Source: Amycolatopsis thermoflava N1165
Lineage (GTDB): Bacteria > Actinomycetota > Actinomycetes > Mycobacteriales > Pseudonocardiaceae
DNA length: 64,000 bases
Direction: 5' to 3'
NCBI RefSeq assembly: GCF_000473265.1
Contig: NZ_KI421511.1
Location: 2,703,560-2,767,559, forward strand
Position numbers and translations under genes: made by a program. The notes beneath the pieces were generated by a model, which worked only from the letters and a program-made list of their open reading frames with translations, was not told where the DNA came from and searched no databases. Shown here piece after piece: positions 36,582 through 45,810 of the stretch; position 1 is the first letter of the stretch; each line of letters opens with the position of its first letter.

Positions 36582-37327
36582 CCGAGGTGGTGCGGGCCGA
36601 GCACATCGGCAAGCGGTTCGGGCCGGTGCGGGCGCTGTCGGACGTCAGCCTGCACGTGTCGGCGGGCGAGGTCCTCGGCCTGATCGGCGACAACGGCGCG
36701 GGCAAGTCCACGCTGATCAAGATCCTGACCGGTTACCACCAGCCGGACAGCGGGCGGCTGCTGTTCGAGGGGCGGCCGGTGCAGCTGAAGTCGGTGACGC
36801 ACGCCCGGTCGCTGGGGATCGAAACGGTCTTCCAGGACCTGGCGATGGTGAACGACCTGCCGGTGTACCTGAACCTGCACCTCAACAAGGAACTGGTGCA
36901 CCGGCCGCTGCCGTTCCTGAAGCGGCGGGAGATGAAGCGGCGCGCGCGGGAGGCGCTGGACGAGATCGGCATCAGCATCCCCTCGGTGACCGCCGAGGTC
37001 GGTCAGCTCTCCGGCGGGCAGCGGCAGGCGATCGCGGTGGCCCGCTCGGTGTTCACCCGCAACACCAAGCTGCTGCTGCTCGACGAGCCGCTGGCCGCGA
37101 TGGGCGCCAAGGAGGGCGGGCTGATCCTGCGGCTGCTCGCCCAGCTCAAACAACGCGGCGACCTCGCGATCATCCTGATCGCGCACAACTACAGCCAGGT
37201 CGTGGACGTGTGCGACCGGGTCAACCTGCTCCAGCACGGCGAGATCACGTTCGACAAACCGTCCCGGGACACCTCGGTGGCCGAGCTGCTCGAGCTCGTG
37301 CACGCCGAGTACCGGCTCCAGCAGTGA
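36578..37327 (+). CDS. sugar ABC transporter ATP-binding protein (single-domain, FrcA-like)
   Basis: A 249-residue single-domain ATPase. It has GDNGAGKSTLIKILTG (Walker A, about residue 36), QLSGGQRQAIAVARS (signature), LLLLDEPLAAMG (Walker B) and IAHNYSQVVDVCDRV (H-loop). Unlike RbsA-type proteins it has one ATPase domain, so it should work as a homodimer. GTG start in GTGA overlap with the permease stop. The aldose epimerase gene follows by 15 bases. Confidence 0.92.
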   Translation: MTEVVRAEHIGKRFGPVRALSDVSLHVSAGEVLGLIGDNGAGKSTLIKILTGYHQPDSGRLLFEGRPVQLKSVTHARSLGIETVFQDLAMVNDLPVYLNLHLNKELVHRPLPFLKRREMKRRAREALDEIGISIPSVTAEVGQLSGGQRQAIAVARSVFTRNTKLLLLDEPLAAMGAKEGGLILRLLAQLKQRGDLAIILIAHNYSQVVDVCDRVNLLQHGEITFDKPSRDTSVAELLELVHAEYRLQQ

Positions 37328-37342
37328 CCGAGGAGAGCCCTC

Positions 37343-38512
37343 ATGCGAAAGCTCGTTCCGATCGCCTGCGCCACAATCCTGTCCGCGGCGGTAGGGTTGC
37401 CCGCCGTGACCTCCTCCGCCGCCCCGCGGCCCACGGCTCCCGCGATCTCCAAGGAAGCGTTCGGCAGCGTCGGCGGCCAGTCCGTCGAGCGGTACACGCT
37501 GACCAGCGGCAACGGGATGCGGGTGCGGATCCTGACCTACGGCGGCACCATCCAGACGCTGGAGGCGCCCGACAAGCGCGGGCGGACCGCGAACCTCGTG
37601 CTCGGGTTCCCGACCCTGGCCGACTATGTGGCGAAGAACAGCCCGGCCGAAGGCGGCGGACCGTACTTCGGCTCGCTGATCGGCCGCTACGCCAACCGGA
37701 TCGCCGGTGGCCGGTTCACCCTGGACGGGGTCGAGTACCAGGTGCCGGTCAACAACAACGGCAACAGCCTGCACGGCGGCACGGCCGGGTTCGACGACAA
37801 GGTGTGGTCCGCCGCCGAGGTGCGCGAGCCGGGCAAGGCCGGGCTGCTGCTGAGCCTGGTCAGCCCCGACGGCGACCAGGGCTACCCAGGCACCCTGACC
37901 ACGACCGTGACGTACACAGTGGACAGCCACAACCGGCTCACCATCGACTACCGCGCCACCACCGACAAGCCGACCGTGGTGAACCTGACCAACCACACGT
38001 ACTGGAACCTGGCGGGCGAGTCCTCCGGCGACATCTACGACCAGACCCTGCGCATCGACGCCGACCGCTACACCCCCACCGACGCGACCCAGATCCCGAC
38101 CGGCGAACTGGCCCCGGTGGCAGGCACCCCGTTCGACTTCCGCCGCCCGGTGCCGATCGGCGCCCGCATCGCCGACAACGACCCGCAGCTGCTGATCGGC
38201 CAGGGCTACGACCACAACTGGGCGCTGAACTCCTCCGGACGCCTCGCGCAAGCGGCCCGTGCCGCGGACCCGGCGAGCGGCCGCGTGCTCACCGTCTACA
38301 CCACCGAGCCGGGGATCCAGTTCTACTCGGGCAACTTCCTGACCGGCACGCTCGTCGGCACCGGCGGGAAGGCCTACCGGCAGAGCTACGGGTTCGCGCT
38401 GGAGACGCAGCACTTCCCGGATTCGCCCAACCAGCCCGGATTCCCGAGCACCGTGCTGCGGCCCGGAGAGGTGTACCACACCACGACCGTCTTCGCCCTG
38501 AGCGCGGAGTGA
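37343..38512 (+). CDS. secreted aldose 1-epimerase (galactose mutarotase)
   Basis: Interconverts alpha and beta anomers of aldoses. A 389-residue protein with a signal peptide (MRKLVPIACATILSAAVGL ... SSAAP). The beta-sandwich core has RILTYGGTIQTLEAP, IGRYANRIAGGRFTLDG, NSLHGGTAGFDDKVW (catalytic His) and NLTNHTYWNLAGE (second His), and the catalytic Glu lies in FALETQHFPDSPNQPGFP. GAGGAG precedes the ATG. As the last gene of the importer operon it probably supplies the transported anomer outside the cell. Confidence 0.95.
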   Translation: MRKLVPIACATILSAAVGLPAVTSSAAPRPTAPAISKEAFGSVGGQSVERYTLTSGNGMRVRILTYGGTIQTLEAPDKRGRTANLVLGFPTLADYVAKNSPAEGGGPYFGSLIGRYANRIAGGRFTLDGVEYQVPVNNNGNSLHGGTAGFDDKVWSAAEVREPGKAGLLLSLVSPDGDQGYPGTLTTTVTYTVDSHNRLTIDYRATTDKPTVVNLTNHTYWNLAGESSGDIYDQTLRIDADRYTPTDATQIPTGELAPVAGTPFDFRRPVPIGARIADNDPQLLIGQGYDHNWALNSSGRLAQAARAADPASGRVLTVYTTEPGIQFYSGNFLTGTLVGTGGKAYRQSYGFALETQHFPDSPNQPGFPSTVLRPGEVYHTTTVFALSAE

Positions 38513-38518
38513 GCCGGA

Positions 38519-38524
38519 TAGGCT
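38519..38524 (+). promoter_or_regulatory. -10 box of a leaderless promoter for the SnoaL-like gene
   Basis: TAGGCT is followed by seven bases (CCGGGGC) and the ATG at 38532, matching the leaderless geometry seen elsewhere in the window. Confidence 0.5.
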
Positions 38525-38531
38525 CCGGGGC

Positions 38532-38900
38532 ATGGACGCCCGCGAATTCGCCGACGACTGGGCCAAGGCCTGGAACGCACACGACCTCGACGCGCTGCTG
38601 GCGCACTTCACCGACGACGTCGTGTTCACCTCACCGGTCGCCGCGCAGCTGACCGGCACCGCGGTGATCCGCGGCAAGGACGCACTGCGCGCCTACTGGA
38701 GCGAAGGCCTGCGCCGCATCCCGGACCTGCGCTTCGAGGTGGTCGGCGTGTACTCCGGTGTGGACACCGTGGTCATCAACTACCGCAACCAGAAGGGCGG
38801 CCTGGTCAACGAGGTGCTGCACTTCGACGGCCCACTGGTCCGCGAAGGCCACGGAACCTACCTCGGCGACGACACCAACCCGGCCGGAGCGAAGGACTGA
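38532..38900 (+). CDS. nuclear transport factor 2 / SnoaL-like protein
   Basis: A 122-residue NTF2-fold protein: AKAWNAHDLDALLAHFTDDV, FTSPVAAQ, AVIRGKDALRAYWSEGL then DLRFEVVGVYSGVDTVVINY. These cone-shaped proteins are isomerases, hydrolases or binding proteins. No catalytic assignment is possible. It has its own leaderless promoter and is convergent with a methyltransferase across a strong hairpin. Confidence 0.85.
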   Translation: MDAREFADDWAKAWNAHDLDALLAHFTDDVVFTSPVAAQLTGTAVIRGKDALRAYWSEGLRRIPDLRFEVVGVYSGVDTVVINYRNQKGGLVNEVLHFDGPLVREGHGTYLGDDTNPAGAKD

Positions 38901-38915
38901 CGTTGACAACGTGAC

Positions 38916-38949
38916 GCGGCGGTGCCGGCCACTCCGGCGGCACCGCCGC
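38916..38949. terminator. 12-bp hairpin between convergent genes
   Basis: GCGGCGGTGCCG (38916-38927) pairs with CGGCACCGCCGC (38938-38949) across a ten-base loop. It lies between the SnoaL-like stop (38900) and the methyltransferase stop (38951) and can serve both. Confidence 0.7.
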
Positions 38950-38950
38950 T

Positions 38951-39787
38951 TCAGGTGCGCACGGCGACCACCGCGAGCGTGGTGAACGTCTTCGTGAACG
39001 CACCGCCGAGGTCGTCGATCGCCGCGCCGACCGCGGTCAGGATTTCCGCCTGCGCGGCGGCGGGCAGGCGGGTCAGGCCGCCGGTCGTCGGGAGCAGGTC
39101 CAGCCACTCCGCGCGGGTGTAGGTGCGTTCCCAGTCGAACCGCCAGTGCTCCGGTTCGGCGAACGCCCCGGTCTGCCGGAAGGATTCGGCGAACCGCTCG
39201 AAGCCGGCGCGGTAGGCCGCCACCGCGTCGCCGCCCGGTTGCCCGGCGAACGGCGAATCGGGCACCACCCGGCGGAACACCTCGGCGAACGCCTCCGCCA
39301 CCGCGGGCGGCGGTTCGAAGACATGCGCGAACACCGCCAGCGGCCCGCCCGGCCGCAGCACCGCCGCCGCCTTCGCCGCGCCCGCCTCCGGCGCCACCCA
39401 GTGCCACGCCTGCCCCGCCACCACCGCGTCGAACTCGCGGCCTGCCGGATCCCAGTCCTCGAAGGTCGCGACCTCGACGTCGATCCCGCCGCGGCGCGCG
39501 AACTCCGCCATCCGCGGATCCGGGTCGACCCCGAGCACGCGGCAGCCCGCCGCCCGGAACTGCCGGGCCTCGATGCCGGTGCCGCAGCCGACGTCCAGGA
39601 CCACCGGCCCGTGGTGCGAGGCGTCCCCGAACGCGGAACTCTCCCCGTTGAGCGTGGAACTCGCGGGGCTGAGTGCGGCGATGCGCTTGATCAGCGCGTC
39701 CGGGTAGGGCGGCCGGGCGCGGTCGTAGCGGCTCGCGTCGATCCCGAATGATTCGGCCATTTCTCGGGCCTCGTACGAAGTGGGCAT
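38951..39787 (-). CDS. class I SAM-dependent methyltransferase
   Basis: A 278-residue methyltransferase. Motif I VLDVGCGTGIEARQF (about residue 64), the acidic loop LGVDPDPRMAEFARRG, FDAVVAGQAWHWVAP (motif II region) and LRPGGPLAVFAHVF are all present, as in the UbiE/Methyltransf_11 group. The acceptor is unknown. Its promoter (TTGCCG, 18 bases, TAAGGT) is overlaid by two copies of the likely operator of the divergent TetR gene, so it is probably the main target of that repressor. Confidence 0.9.
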   Translation of the reverse strand: MPTSYEAREMAESFGIDASRYDRARPPYPDALIKRIAALSPASSTLNGESSAFGDASHHGPVVLDVGCGTGIEARQFRAAGCRVLGVDPDPRMAEFARRGGIDVEVATFEDWDPAGREFDAVVAGQAWHWVAPEAGAAKAAAVLRPGGPLAVFAHVFEPPPAVAEAFAEVFRRVVPDSPFAGQPGGDAVAAYRAGFERFAESFRQTGAFAEPEHWRFDWERTYTRAEWLDLLPTTGGLTRLPAAAQAEILTAVGAAIDDLGGAFTKTFTTLAVVAVRT

Positions 39788-39847
39788 GCGCCCACCTTAG
39801 TGGGCAAGCGCCCACAACGGCAAGGAGGACAATGGGCGCATGCCAAC
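39780..39847. promoter_or_regulatory. divergent promoter with three TetR operator copies
   Basis: GTGGGC-N4-GCCCAC occurs perfectly at 39780-39795 and 39800-39815, centres exactly 20 bases apart. A third copy with two mismatches spans the TetR start (39832-39847). For the methyltransferase, read leftward, -35 TTGCCG is 39818-39823 and -10 TAAGGT is 39794-39799, six bases before its ATG. Operator 2 fills the -35/-10 spacer and operator 1 covers the start point, an arrangement expected for tight repression. Confidence 0.7.
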
Positions 39848-40424
39848 CGGGGTGCACATCCGCGACGCGCGCCAGCAGCTGTTCGACGCCGCCGAGCGCG
39901 TTCTGCTCCGCGACGGCGCGGCCGCGCTCACCAGCCGCGCCGTCACCACCGAAGCGGGCGTCGCCAAGGGCGTGCTGCACCGGCACTTCACCGACTTCGA
40001 CGCCTTCCTCGCCGAGCTCGTCCAGGACCGCGTACGCCGCATCGGGGACCACAGCGCCATCCTGCGCGCGTCGGCGGGCACCGGCACCGTCACCGGCAAC
40101 CTCACCGCGGCCCTGACCGAGCTGTTCGACCCGGTCGCCGTCGGCATCGTCGGGCTCGTCGTCTTCCGCGACGAGCTGCGAGCCCGGCTCGGGCGCGGCA
40201 TCCCGGTCCTCGCCGACGCGGCGGCCATGCTCGCCGGTTACCTGACCGAGGAACGCGCGCAGGGCCGCATCGCCGCCGACGCCGACGTGGACTCGCTCGC
40301 ACTCGTCCTGATCGGCGCCGGCCACCTGCTCTTCGCCGACCGCGCGCACCGCCCGGCGGCCGGGGAGGTCGGCCGGGTCGTGGAGACCGTCGTCGCGGAC
40401 GTCGTGCAGCGCCGCCTGCTCTGA
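39840..40424 (+). CDS. TetR/AcrR family transcriptional regulator
   Basis: A 194-residue repressor. The N-terminal HTH (about residues 9-55) reads ARQQLFDAAERVLLRDGAAA then LTSRAVTTEAGVAKGVLHRHFTDFDAFLAELV. The C-terminal helical ligand domain is variable, as usual. GGAGG precedes the ATG. The divergent methyltransferase and the triple inverted repeat between them point to autoregulation plus control of that gene. The inducer is unknown. It is convergent with the propeller protein gene with only two bases between stops. Confidence 0.92.
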   Translation: MPTGVHIRDARQQLFDAAERVLLRDGAAALTSRAVTTEAGVAKGVLHRHFTDFDAFLAELVQDRVRRIGDHSAILRASAGTGTVTGNLTAALTELFDPVAVGIVGLVVFRDELRARLGRGIPVLADAAAMLAGYLTEERAQGRIAADADVDSLALVLIGAGHLLFADRAHRPAAGEVGRVVETVVADVVQRRLL

Positions 40425-40425
40425 C

Positions 40426-41547
40426 TCACCGGCTCAGCCGCCGCACCGCGATCCCGGCGCCGAGGATCAGCACCAGCACGGTGAACGACCACCCGCGCTT
40501 CTCCTCGGTCCGCTCCTGTGTGGACACCTGCGCCACCGGCTTCTTCGTGGTCACCGGACGACGCTTGGTGGTGGACGGCGGTGGCGGCGGGACCGTCGGC
40601 GGCGCCGGGCGCGGCGTGGTCACCGGTCGCGGCGGCGGGTCCGGCACCGAAGGAGGCGGCGGCGCGGGCACGAGCGGAGCCACTGCCGGAGGTGGTGGGG
40701 GCGGCGGCGGAGCAGGAGGTGGCGGCGGCGGGGGCGGCAGCGGGGGCGCCCGCAGGCACCCGGCACTGTCCGAACCGGACAGCGGCGCCCCGGCGGACAC
40801 CTCGGTGACCGGCTCGGAGCCGTCCCGGGCGACCCGGAACGTGCGGCTGCGGCCGGCGCTGCGGTTCGCCGTGACGTACAGCGTCTCCCCCGCCAGCACG
40901 ACCGAGCCGTACGCGGTCGCCGGCGGCAGCACCGGCCCGGGAACCGGGTGCGTCCACCCCGACACCGGGTCGATCCGCACGACCCGCCCGCTGAACGGGA
41001 ACGTGCTCGTCACCCCGTAGAGCGCGCCCCCGGCGAAGTCGAAGTCGTCGATGCCGGACGTGAACGGCGCAGGCCACAGGCCGACACCGCGCACCGCCGA
41101 GAGGTACCCGTCACCGCCCGGGTCGATGTCGATCACGTACAGGTCGTCGTCCCGCAGGACGTACCAGCGGTCGCCGAACACCGCGCCCGCGGTGGCCCGG
41201 TCCAGCCCGCGGCGGTCCGTCGTCCGCACCGGGCCGAGCCGGGTCAGCTCGCCGTCCCGGCCCACGGCCACCGCCGTGCCGTCGCGGGTCAGGCCGTACA
41301 CCCGGTCCTGGGCGCGCGCGTAGCCGAGGGCGTTGACCTGCACGCCGAGCGCGGTCCGGCTCTCCACCGCCCCGGACGGCATCCGCACCAGCTCCACAGT
41401 GGACGGTCCGCCCGGAGCCGTGTTGACGACCCGCAGGACCGTGCAGGCGGTGGCGGGGGCCGCCCCGGCGGCCGGCGTGACCGGCAGCAGCGACGCCGCC
41501 AGGACGCCCGCGGCCGCCAGCGCCCGGGCCGGGCGCCGCACCCTCAC
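40426..41547 (-). CDS. secreted/anchored beta-propeller protein with proline-rich linker
   Basis: A 373-residue envelope protein of unknown function. A signal peptide (ALAAAGVLAASLLPVTPAAGA) is followed by about 225 residues of WD/NHL-like strands (LGYARAQDRVYGLTRDG, VFGDRWYVLRDDDLYVID, FDFAGGALYGVTS). A very proline-rich stretch of about 60 residues comes next, then a basic region and a C-terminal membrane helix (WSFTVLVLILGAGIAV) ending RRLSR. The layout suggests a propeller held away from the membrane across the wall. GTG start overlaps the stop of the upstream DUF4239 gene by four bases (GTGA). Confidence 0.8.
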   Translation of the reverse strand: MRVRRPARALAAAGVLAASLLPVTPAAGAAPATACTVLRVVNTAPGGPSTVELVRMPSGAVESRTALGVQVNALGYARAQDRVYGLTRDGTAVAVGRDGELTRLGPVRTTDRRGLDRATAGAVFGDRWYVLRDDDLYVIDIDPGGDGYLSAVRGVGLWPAPFTSGIDDFDFAGGALYGVTSTFPFSGRVVRIDPVSGWTHPVPGPVLPPATAYGSVVLAGETLYVTANRSAGRSRTFRVARDGSEPVTEVSAGAPLSGSDSAGCLRAPPLPPPPPPPPAPPPPPPPPAVAPLVPAPPPPSVPDPPPRPVTTPRPAPPTVPPPPPSTTKRRPVTTKKPVAQVSTQERTEEKRGWSFTVLVLILGAGIAVRRLSR

Positions 41548-42311
41548 CGCAGCCGCTCGATCGCCTGGCTGAACGCGTCCGGGCCCACCTTCGACCCGCC
41601 CGCGAACGGGTTCTGCATCTGGAAGATCGCGAAGAGCAGCAGGGTCGTCGCCGCGGCGAGGGTGGACACGATCACGACGTGGGTGAGCGACTTCGTGCCG
41701 CCGAACAGGTTGGGCAGCAGCACGAAGATCACGCTCCCACCGATCAGCACGAACCACACCACCATGCCGACGTTGTTGTCCTGCACCGCGTTGAGCCGGG
41801 CCTGCCGTTCCTTGAACACGTCCAGCAGCGAGTCGGCGACCTCGGTCTTGCGGCTGGTCAGCCAGTCGTCGTCGCCGGGCACGTCGGCGGTGTCCACCAC
41901 CGCGCGCATCCGGTCCAGCTGGTCCCAGCCCTCCTCGGGCAGCACGCCGCCGTCCCGCATGCGCGGCCACTCGCGGTTCACCACCGTGTCCGCGTAGCCC
42001 GCGGCCAGCTCGCGGATCTCCGTGCGTGCCGGCTCGGGCAGCGCGTCGGCCGCCCACGAGGCGGCGACCAGGCTCTGCGACTCCTCGTAGGAGGAGTCCC
42101 GCACGGTGCTCGCCGCGTCGAACAGCGAGATCAGCACGAACGCGATCACCGCGGCGTGCAGGCCGCCGACGATGGTGAACGCCTGGCCGGCCGCGTCGTT
42201 GTTGTCCGGCCTGCCCTCGTCCAGACCGTAACGGCGGACCAGGTAAGCGATGAGCGCACCGAGCCCGACGGCGCCCACCACCCACAGCGAACCGGCCACG
42301 TAGACATTCAT
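41544..42311 (-). CDS. DUF4239 domain membrane protein
   Basis: A 255-residue protein with two N-terminal hydrophobic segments (VAGSLWVVGAVGLGALIAYL; AFTIVGGLHAAVIAFVLISL), a helical loop of about 120 residues, and two C-terminal ones (VVWFVLIGGSVIFVLLPNLF; HVVIVSTLAAATTLLLFAIF). This is the bestrophin-like DUF4239 layout. The start at 42311 has GGGAGG upstream; the earlier in-frame ATG has none. It is coupled to the propeller protein gene, suggesting a shared membrane complex, which is inference only. Confidence 0.85.
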   Translation of the reverse strand: MNVYVAGSLWVVGAVGLGALIAYLVRRYGLDEGRPDNNDAAGQAFTIVGGLHAAVIAFVLISLFDAASTVRDSSYEESQSLVAASWAADALPEPARTEIRELAAGYADTVVNREWPRMRDGGVLPEEGWDQLDRMRAVVDTADVPGDDDWLTSRKTEVADSLLDVFKERQARLNAVQDNNVGMVVWFVLIGGSVIFVLLPNLFGGTKSLTHVVIVSTLAAATTLLLFAIFQMQNPFAGGSKVGPDAFSQAIERLR

Positions 42312-42956
42312 CGGCTGTGCCTCCCGAACGGGAAAAGGACGTCGGCTCACGCTAGGCGCGGCCGGATGACGGCGGCAAGTTTGGTTCCGCTCTTTCAACC
42401 CGACGGAATAGGACGGATTATTACCGGTCACTTGTTCGGAGCAGCCGGCGCGTATTCCGCGAATTTACCGGCCTTGTTGTCCCGCGGCCAACGCGCGGCC
42501 GGACGCGCGGCTGGGCCGACCGGGCGAGTTCCGGTCACCGGACGTCACTCCACCTCGGACTTCACGGTGGTTTCCGTTAACAGACAACGGTAGAACGTCC
42601 CGGTTGCCCTACCCGGACCACGGTGTTCCCAGAGTCCGGGAAGTTTCAGCCCGTTCGGAGCAGTGGACCGGAAATGCCGGGAGCACGCTGCCGAGCGGGT
42701 CACGCCGTCCGGACCGGCCCGGTTGGGCGGCCCGGGTGATCACCGTCCATTCCGGTCTACCGTGAGTTTGCCGGAACCGCCGAACGTGTGCTTTTCCGGA
42801 AATTGCCATCACGCCGCGCCACGGACGAGTGACTGTACGGGTCCGCGACGCCGGTGCTAACGTCGCTTCCGCCGGCCGAGAAAACAAGGCGCCAGTTCGC
42901 CGGATCATCAATTTCCAATTCGCGGATCAAGTTTTCGACGATGGGTGGTATTTGCC
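42312..42956. other. 645-base intergenic region, promoter area of the encapsulin operon
   Basis: No convincing gene. It is less GC-rich than its surroundings, with A/T clusters (for example near 42420, 42575 and 42900) that suit promoter DNA. It separates the DUF4239 gene, read leftward, from the encapsulin operon, read rightward. I could not settle on a -35/-10 pair. Confidence 0.5.
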
Positions 42957-44372
42957 GTGACTGTGACCGATCCCGCCGTGCCCGCCCTGGACAGCGGCAG
43001 CCAGCAGCAGAGCCTGAGCACCCGGGCCGCGCGGAACCTGGCGACCACGACCAAGTCCGTCCCGCAGATGCAGGCCATCACGTCGCGGTGGCTGTTGCGC
43101 CTGCTGCCCTGGGTGGAGGCCTCCGGCGGCGCCTACCGGGTCAACCGGCGGCTGTCCTATGCGGTCGGCGACGGGCGCGTGACGTTCGTGACGACCGCGG
43201 GGAACATCGAGGTCATCCCCGCCGAGCTTGGTGAGCTGCCGATCCTGCGCGGCTTCGACGACCAGGAGGTGCTCGCCGCGCTCGCGAGCCGGTTCGAGCA
43301 GCGCGAGTACGAGCCCGGCGACGTGATCGTCGAGTTCGGCAGCGCCTCCGACCAGGCCTTCCTCATCGCGCACGGCAAGGTCAGCAAGGTCGGCCCCGGC
43401 GAGTACGGCGACTTCACCAACCTCGGCGTGCTGGCCAACGGCGACCACTTCGGCGACGACTCGCTGCTGGACGACTCGAGCATCTGGGAGTACACGGTCA
43501 AGGCCGTCACCTCCTGCACGGTGCTGGTGCTCGAACAGCGCGGCTTCGACGAGCTGGTCGAGCAGTCCGCGGCGCTGCGCGAGCAGATCGAGCTGTTCCG
43601 CGCCCGGAAACTGTCCAGTGGCAACGAATACGGCGAGGCCAGCATCGAGCTGTCCTCCGGGCACGAAGGCGAGCCGGAGCTGCCCGGCACGTTCGTCGAC
43701 TACGAGATGTCTCCGCGCGAGTACGAGCTGAGCGTCGCCCAGACCGTCCTGCGCGTGCACAGCCGCGTCGCCGACCTCTACAACCAGCCGATGAACCAGA
43801 CCGAACAGCAGCTGCGGCTGACCATCGAGGCGCTGCGCGAGCGGCAGGAGTCCGAACTGCTGAACAACAAGGACTTCGGCCTGCTCCACAACGCCGACGT
43901 CAAGCAACGCCTGCACACCCGCACCGGCCCGCCGACGCCGGACGACATGGACGAGCTGCTCGGCGCGGTGTGGAAGGAGCCGGCGTTCTTCCTGGCGCAC
44001 CCGAAGACGATCGCGGCGTTCGGGCGCGAGTGCAACACGCGCGGGATCTACCCGGCCGGCGTGGAGTTCAACGGGCATCACGTGCCGTCCTGGCGCGGCG
44101 TGCCGATCCTGCCGTCGAACAAGATCCCGGTGTCGGAGACCCGCACCAGCTCGATCCTGCTGATGCGCGTCGGCGAGCAGAACCAGGGCGTGATCGGCCT
44201 GCACCAGACCGGTCTGCCGGACGAGGTCGAGCCCGGCCTGTCGGTGCGGTTCATGGGCATCAACGAGAAGGCGATCATCTCCTACCTGGTGTCGGCGTAC
44301 TTCTCGGCGGCCGTGCTGGTGCCGGACGCGCTGGCGGTGCTGGAGAAGGTGGAGATCGGCCGCGAGAGCTGA
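42957..44372 (+). CDS. family 2B encapsulin nanocompartment shell protein, copy 1
   Basis: A 471-residue HK97-fold shell subunit. After an N-terminal arm ([20 protein letters not shown]) a Crp-like cyclic-nucleotide-binding domain is inserted (about residues 80-200: [38 protein letters not shown]). The HK97 core follows: [99 protein letters not shown]. The inserted domain defines family 2B. The phosphate cassette lacks the usual Arg (reads WEYTV). GTG 42957 is preferred, with GGGTGG eight bases ahead. The second shell gene follows after 40 bases. Confidence 0.93.
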   Translation: MTVTDPAVPALDSGSQQQSLSTRAARNLATTTKSVPQMQAITSRWLLRLLPWVEASGGAYRVNRRLSYAVGDGRVTFVTTAGNIEVIPAELGELPILRGFDDQEVLAALASRFEQREYEPGDVIVEFGSASDQAFLIAHGKVSKVGPGEYGDFTNLGVLANGDHFGDDSLLDDSSIWEYTVKAVTSCTVLVLEQRGFDELVEQSAALREQIELFRARKLSSGNEYGEASIELSSGHEGEPELPGTFVDYEMSPREYELSVAQTVLRVHSRVADLYNQPMNQTEQQLRLTIEALRERQESELLNNKDFGLLHNADVKQRLHTRTGPPTPDDMDELLGAVWKEPAFFLAHPKTIAAFGRECNTRGIYPAGVEFNGHHVPSWRGVPILPSNKIPVSETRTSSILLMRVGEQNQGVIGLHQTGLPDEVEPGLSVRFMGINEKAIISYLVSAYFSAAVLVPDALAVLEKVEIGRES

Positions 44373-44412
44373 CCCGCGGAAGCCACGAGCGAACGAGGGG
44401 TGGTTGGGTCCG

Positions 44413-45810
44413 TTGACCGTAACCCTGCAGACCTTCCAGCACACCGAAACCCGGCTGAGCCTGGGCACGGCGGCGGCCCGCAAACTGGCCAGCACCACCA
44501 AGTCCGTGCCGCAGAACCAGGCGGTCACCAGCCGGTGGCTGCTGAGCCTGCTGCCGTGGGAGGAGACCGAAGCGGGCACCTACCGGGTCAACCGTCGGCT
44601 GACGTGCGTCGCCGGGCAGGGCCGGGTGGCGTTCACCGTCGAGGCGGGCCGCGTCCGGGTGGTGCCGGCCAGCCTGGCCGAACTGCCGTTGTTCCGCGGT
44701 TTCGGCGACCAGCTCGTCCTGACCGCGCTGGCCGACCGGTTCGAGCAGCGCGAGTACCGGGCCGGGGAAACGATCGTCACCGCGGGCGCGCCGACCGGCG
44801 AGGCGCTGCTCGTCGCGCACGGCAAGGTGACCAAGGTCGGCCGCGGCGACTACGGCGACCCGGTGACGCTCGGGGTGCTCGCCGACGGCGACTACCTCGG
44901 GCAGCAGGTGCTCGCCGAGTCGCCGGAGCGGTGGGCGTACGGCGTCCGGGCGGAGACGCCGGTGACCGTGCTCGCCCTGCCGCAGCGGGAAGTGCTGGCT
45001 TTGCTGGACACCTCCCCGGAGCTTCGGTCGCATGTGGACGGGCTGCGGCGGAGTTCGCAGCTGGCGCAGAACAAGCACGGCGAGGCGAACATCGAGCTGG
45101 CGTCCGGGCACACCGGCGAACCCGCGCTGCCGGCCACGTTCGTCGACTACGACCTCAGCCCCCGCGAGTACGAACTCGGGGTGGCGCAGACGGTCCTGCG
45201 GGTGCACACCCGCGTGGCCGACCTCTACAACCAGCCGATGGACCAGACGCAGCAGCAGTTGCGGGTGACGCTGGAGGCGCTGCGCGAGCGGCAGGAGTCC
45301 GAGCTGCTCAACAACGCCGAGTTCGGCTTGCTCAACAACGTCGATCTCAGCCAGCGCCTGCACACCCGCACCGGGCCGCCCACCCCGGACGACCTGGACG
45401 AGCTGTTGTGCCGCCGCCGCAAGACGAAGCTGTTCCTGGCGCACCCCAAGGCGATCGCGGCGTTCGGGCGGCAGTGCTCGGCGCGCGGGATCGCGACGGA
45501 GCGCACCGAAGTGGACGGTCATGTGGTGTCCACCTGGCGCGGGGTGCCGATCTTTCCCAGCGACAAGATCCCGGTGTCGCGGACCGGGACGACGTCGATC
45601 CTCGCGATGCGGACCGGTGTGGACAGCCAGGGCGTGATCGGGCTGCGCCAGACCGGGCTGCCGGACGAGGTCGAGCCCGGCGTGACCGTGCGGTTCATGG
45701 GGATCGACCCGCGCGCCATCGTGTCCTACCTCGTCACGGCGTACTTCTCGGTCGCGGTGCTGGTGCCGGACGCGCTGGGCGTGCTCGAGCACGTGGAGGT
45801 CGGACGGTGA
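44413..45810 (+). CDS. family 2B encapsulin nanocompartment shell protein, copy 2
   Basis: A 465-residue paralogue of the preceding shell. The N-arm ([18 protein letters not shown]) and HK97 core are very similar ([57 protein letters not shown]), but the cyclic-nucleotide-like domain (about 75-195) has diverged: its cassette is [20 protein letters not shown] and again lacks the ligand-binding Arg. Two unlike subunits suggest a mixed two-component shell. Start uncertain: TTG 44413 aligns with copy 1; TTG 44404 is the alternative. Its stop overlaps the cargo gene start. Confidence 0.92.
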   Translation: MTVTLQTFQHTETRLSLGTAAARKLASTTKSVPQNQAVTSRWLLSLLPWEETEAGTYRVNRRLTCVAGQGRVAFTVEAGRVRVVPASLAELPLFRGFGDQLVLTALADRFEQREYRAGETIVTAGAPTGEALLVAHGKVTKVGRGDYGDPVTLGVLADGDYLGQQVLAESPERWAYGVRAETPVTVLALPQREVLALLDTSPELRSHVDGLRRSSQLAQNKHGEANIELASGHTGEPALPATFVDYDLSPREYELGVAQTVLRVHTRVADLYNQPMDQTQQQLRVTLEALRERQESELLNNAEFGLLNNVDLSQRLHTRTGPPTPDDLDELLCRRRKTKLFLAHPKAIAAFGRQCSARGIATERTEVDGHVVSTWRGVPIFPSDKIPVSRTGTTSILAMRTGVDSQGVIGLRQTGLPDEVEPGVTVRFMGIDPRAIVSYLVTAYFSVAVLVPDALGVLEHVEVGR

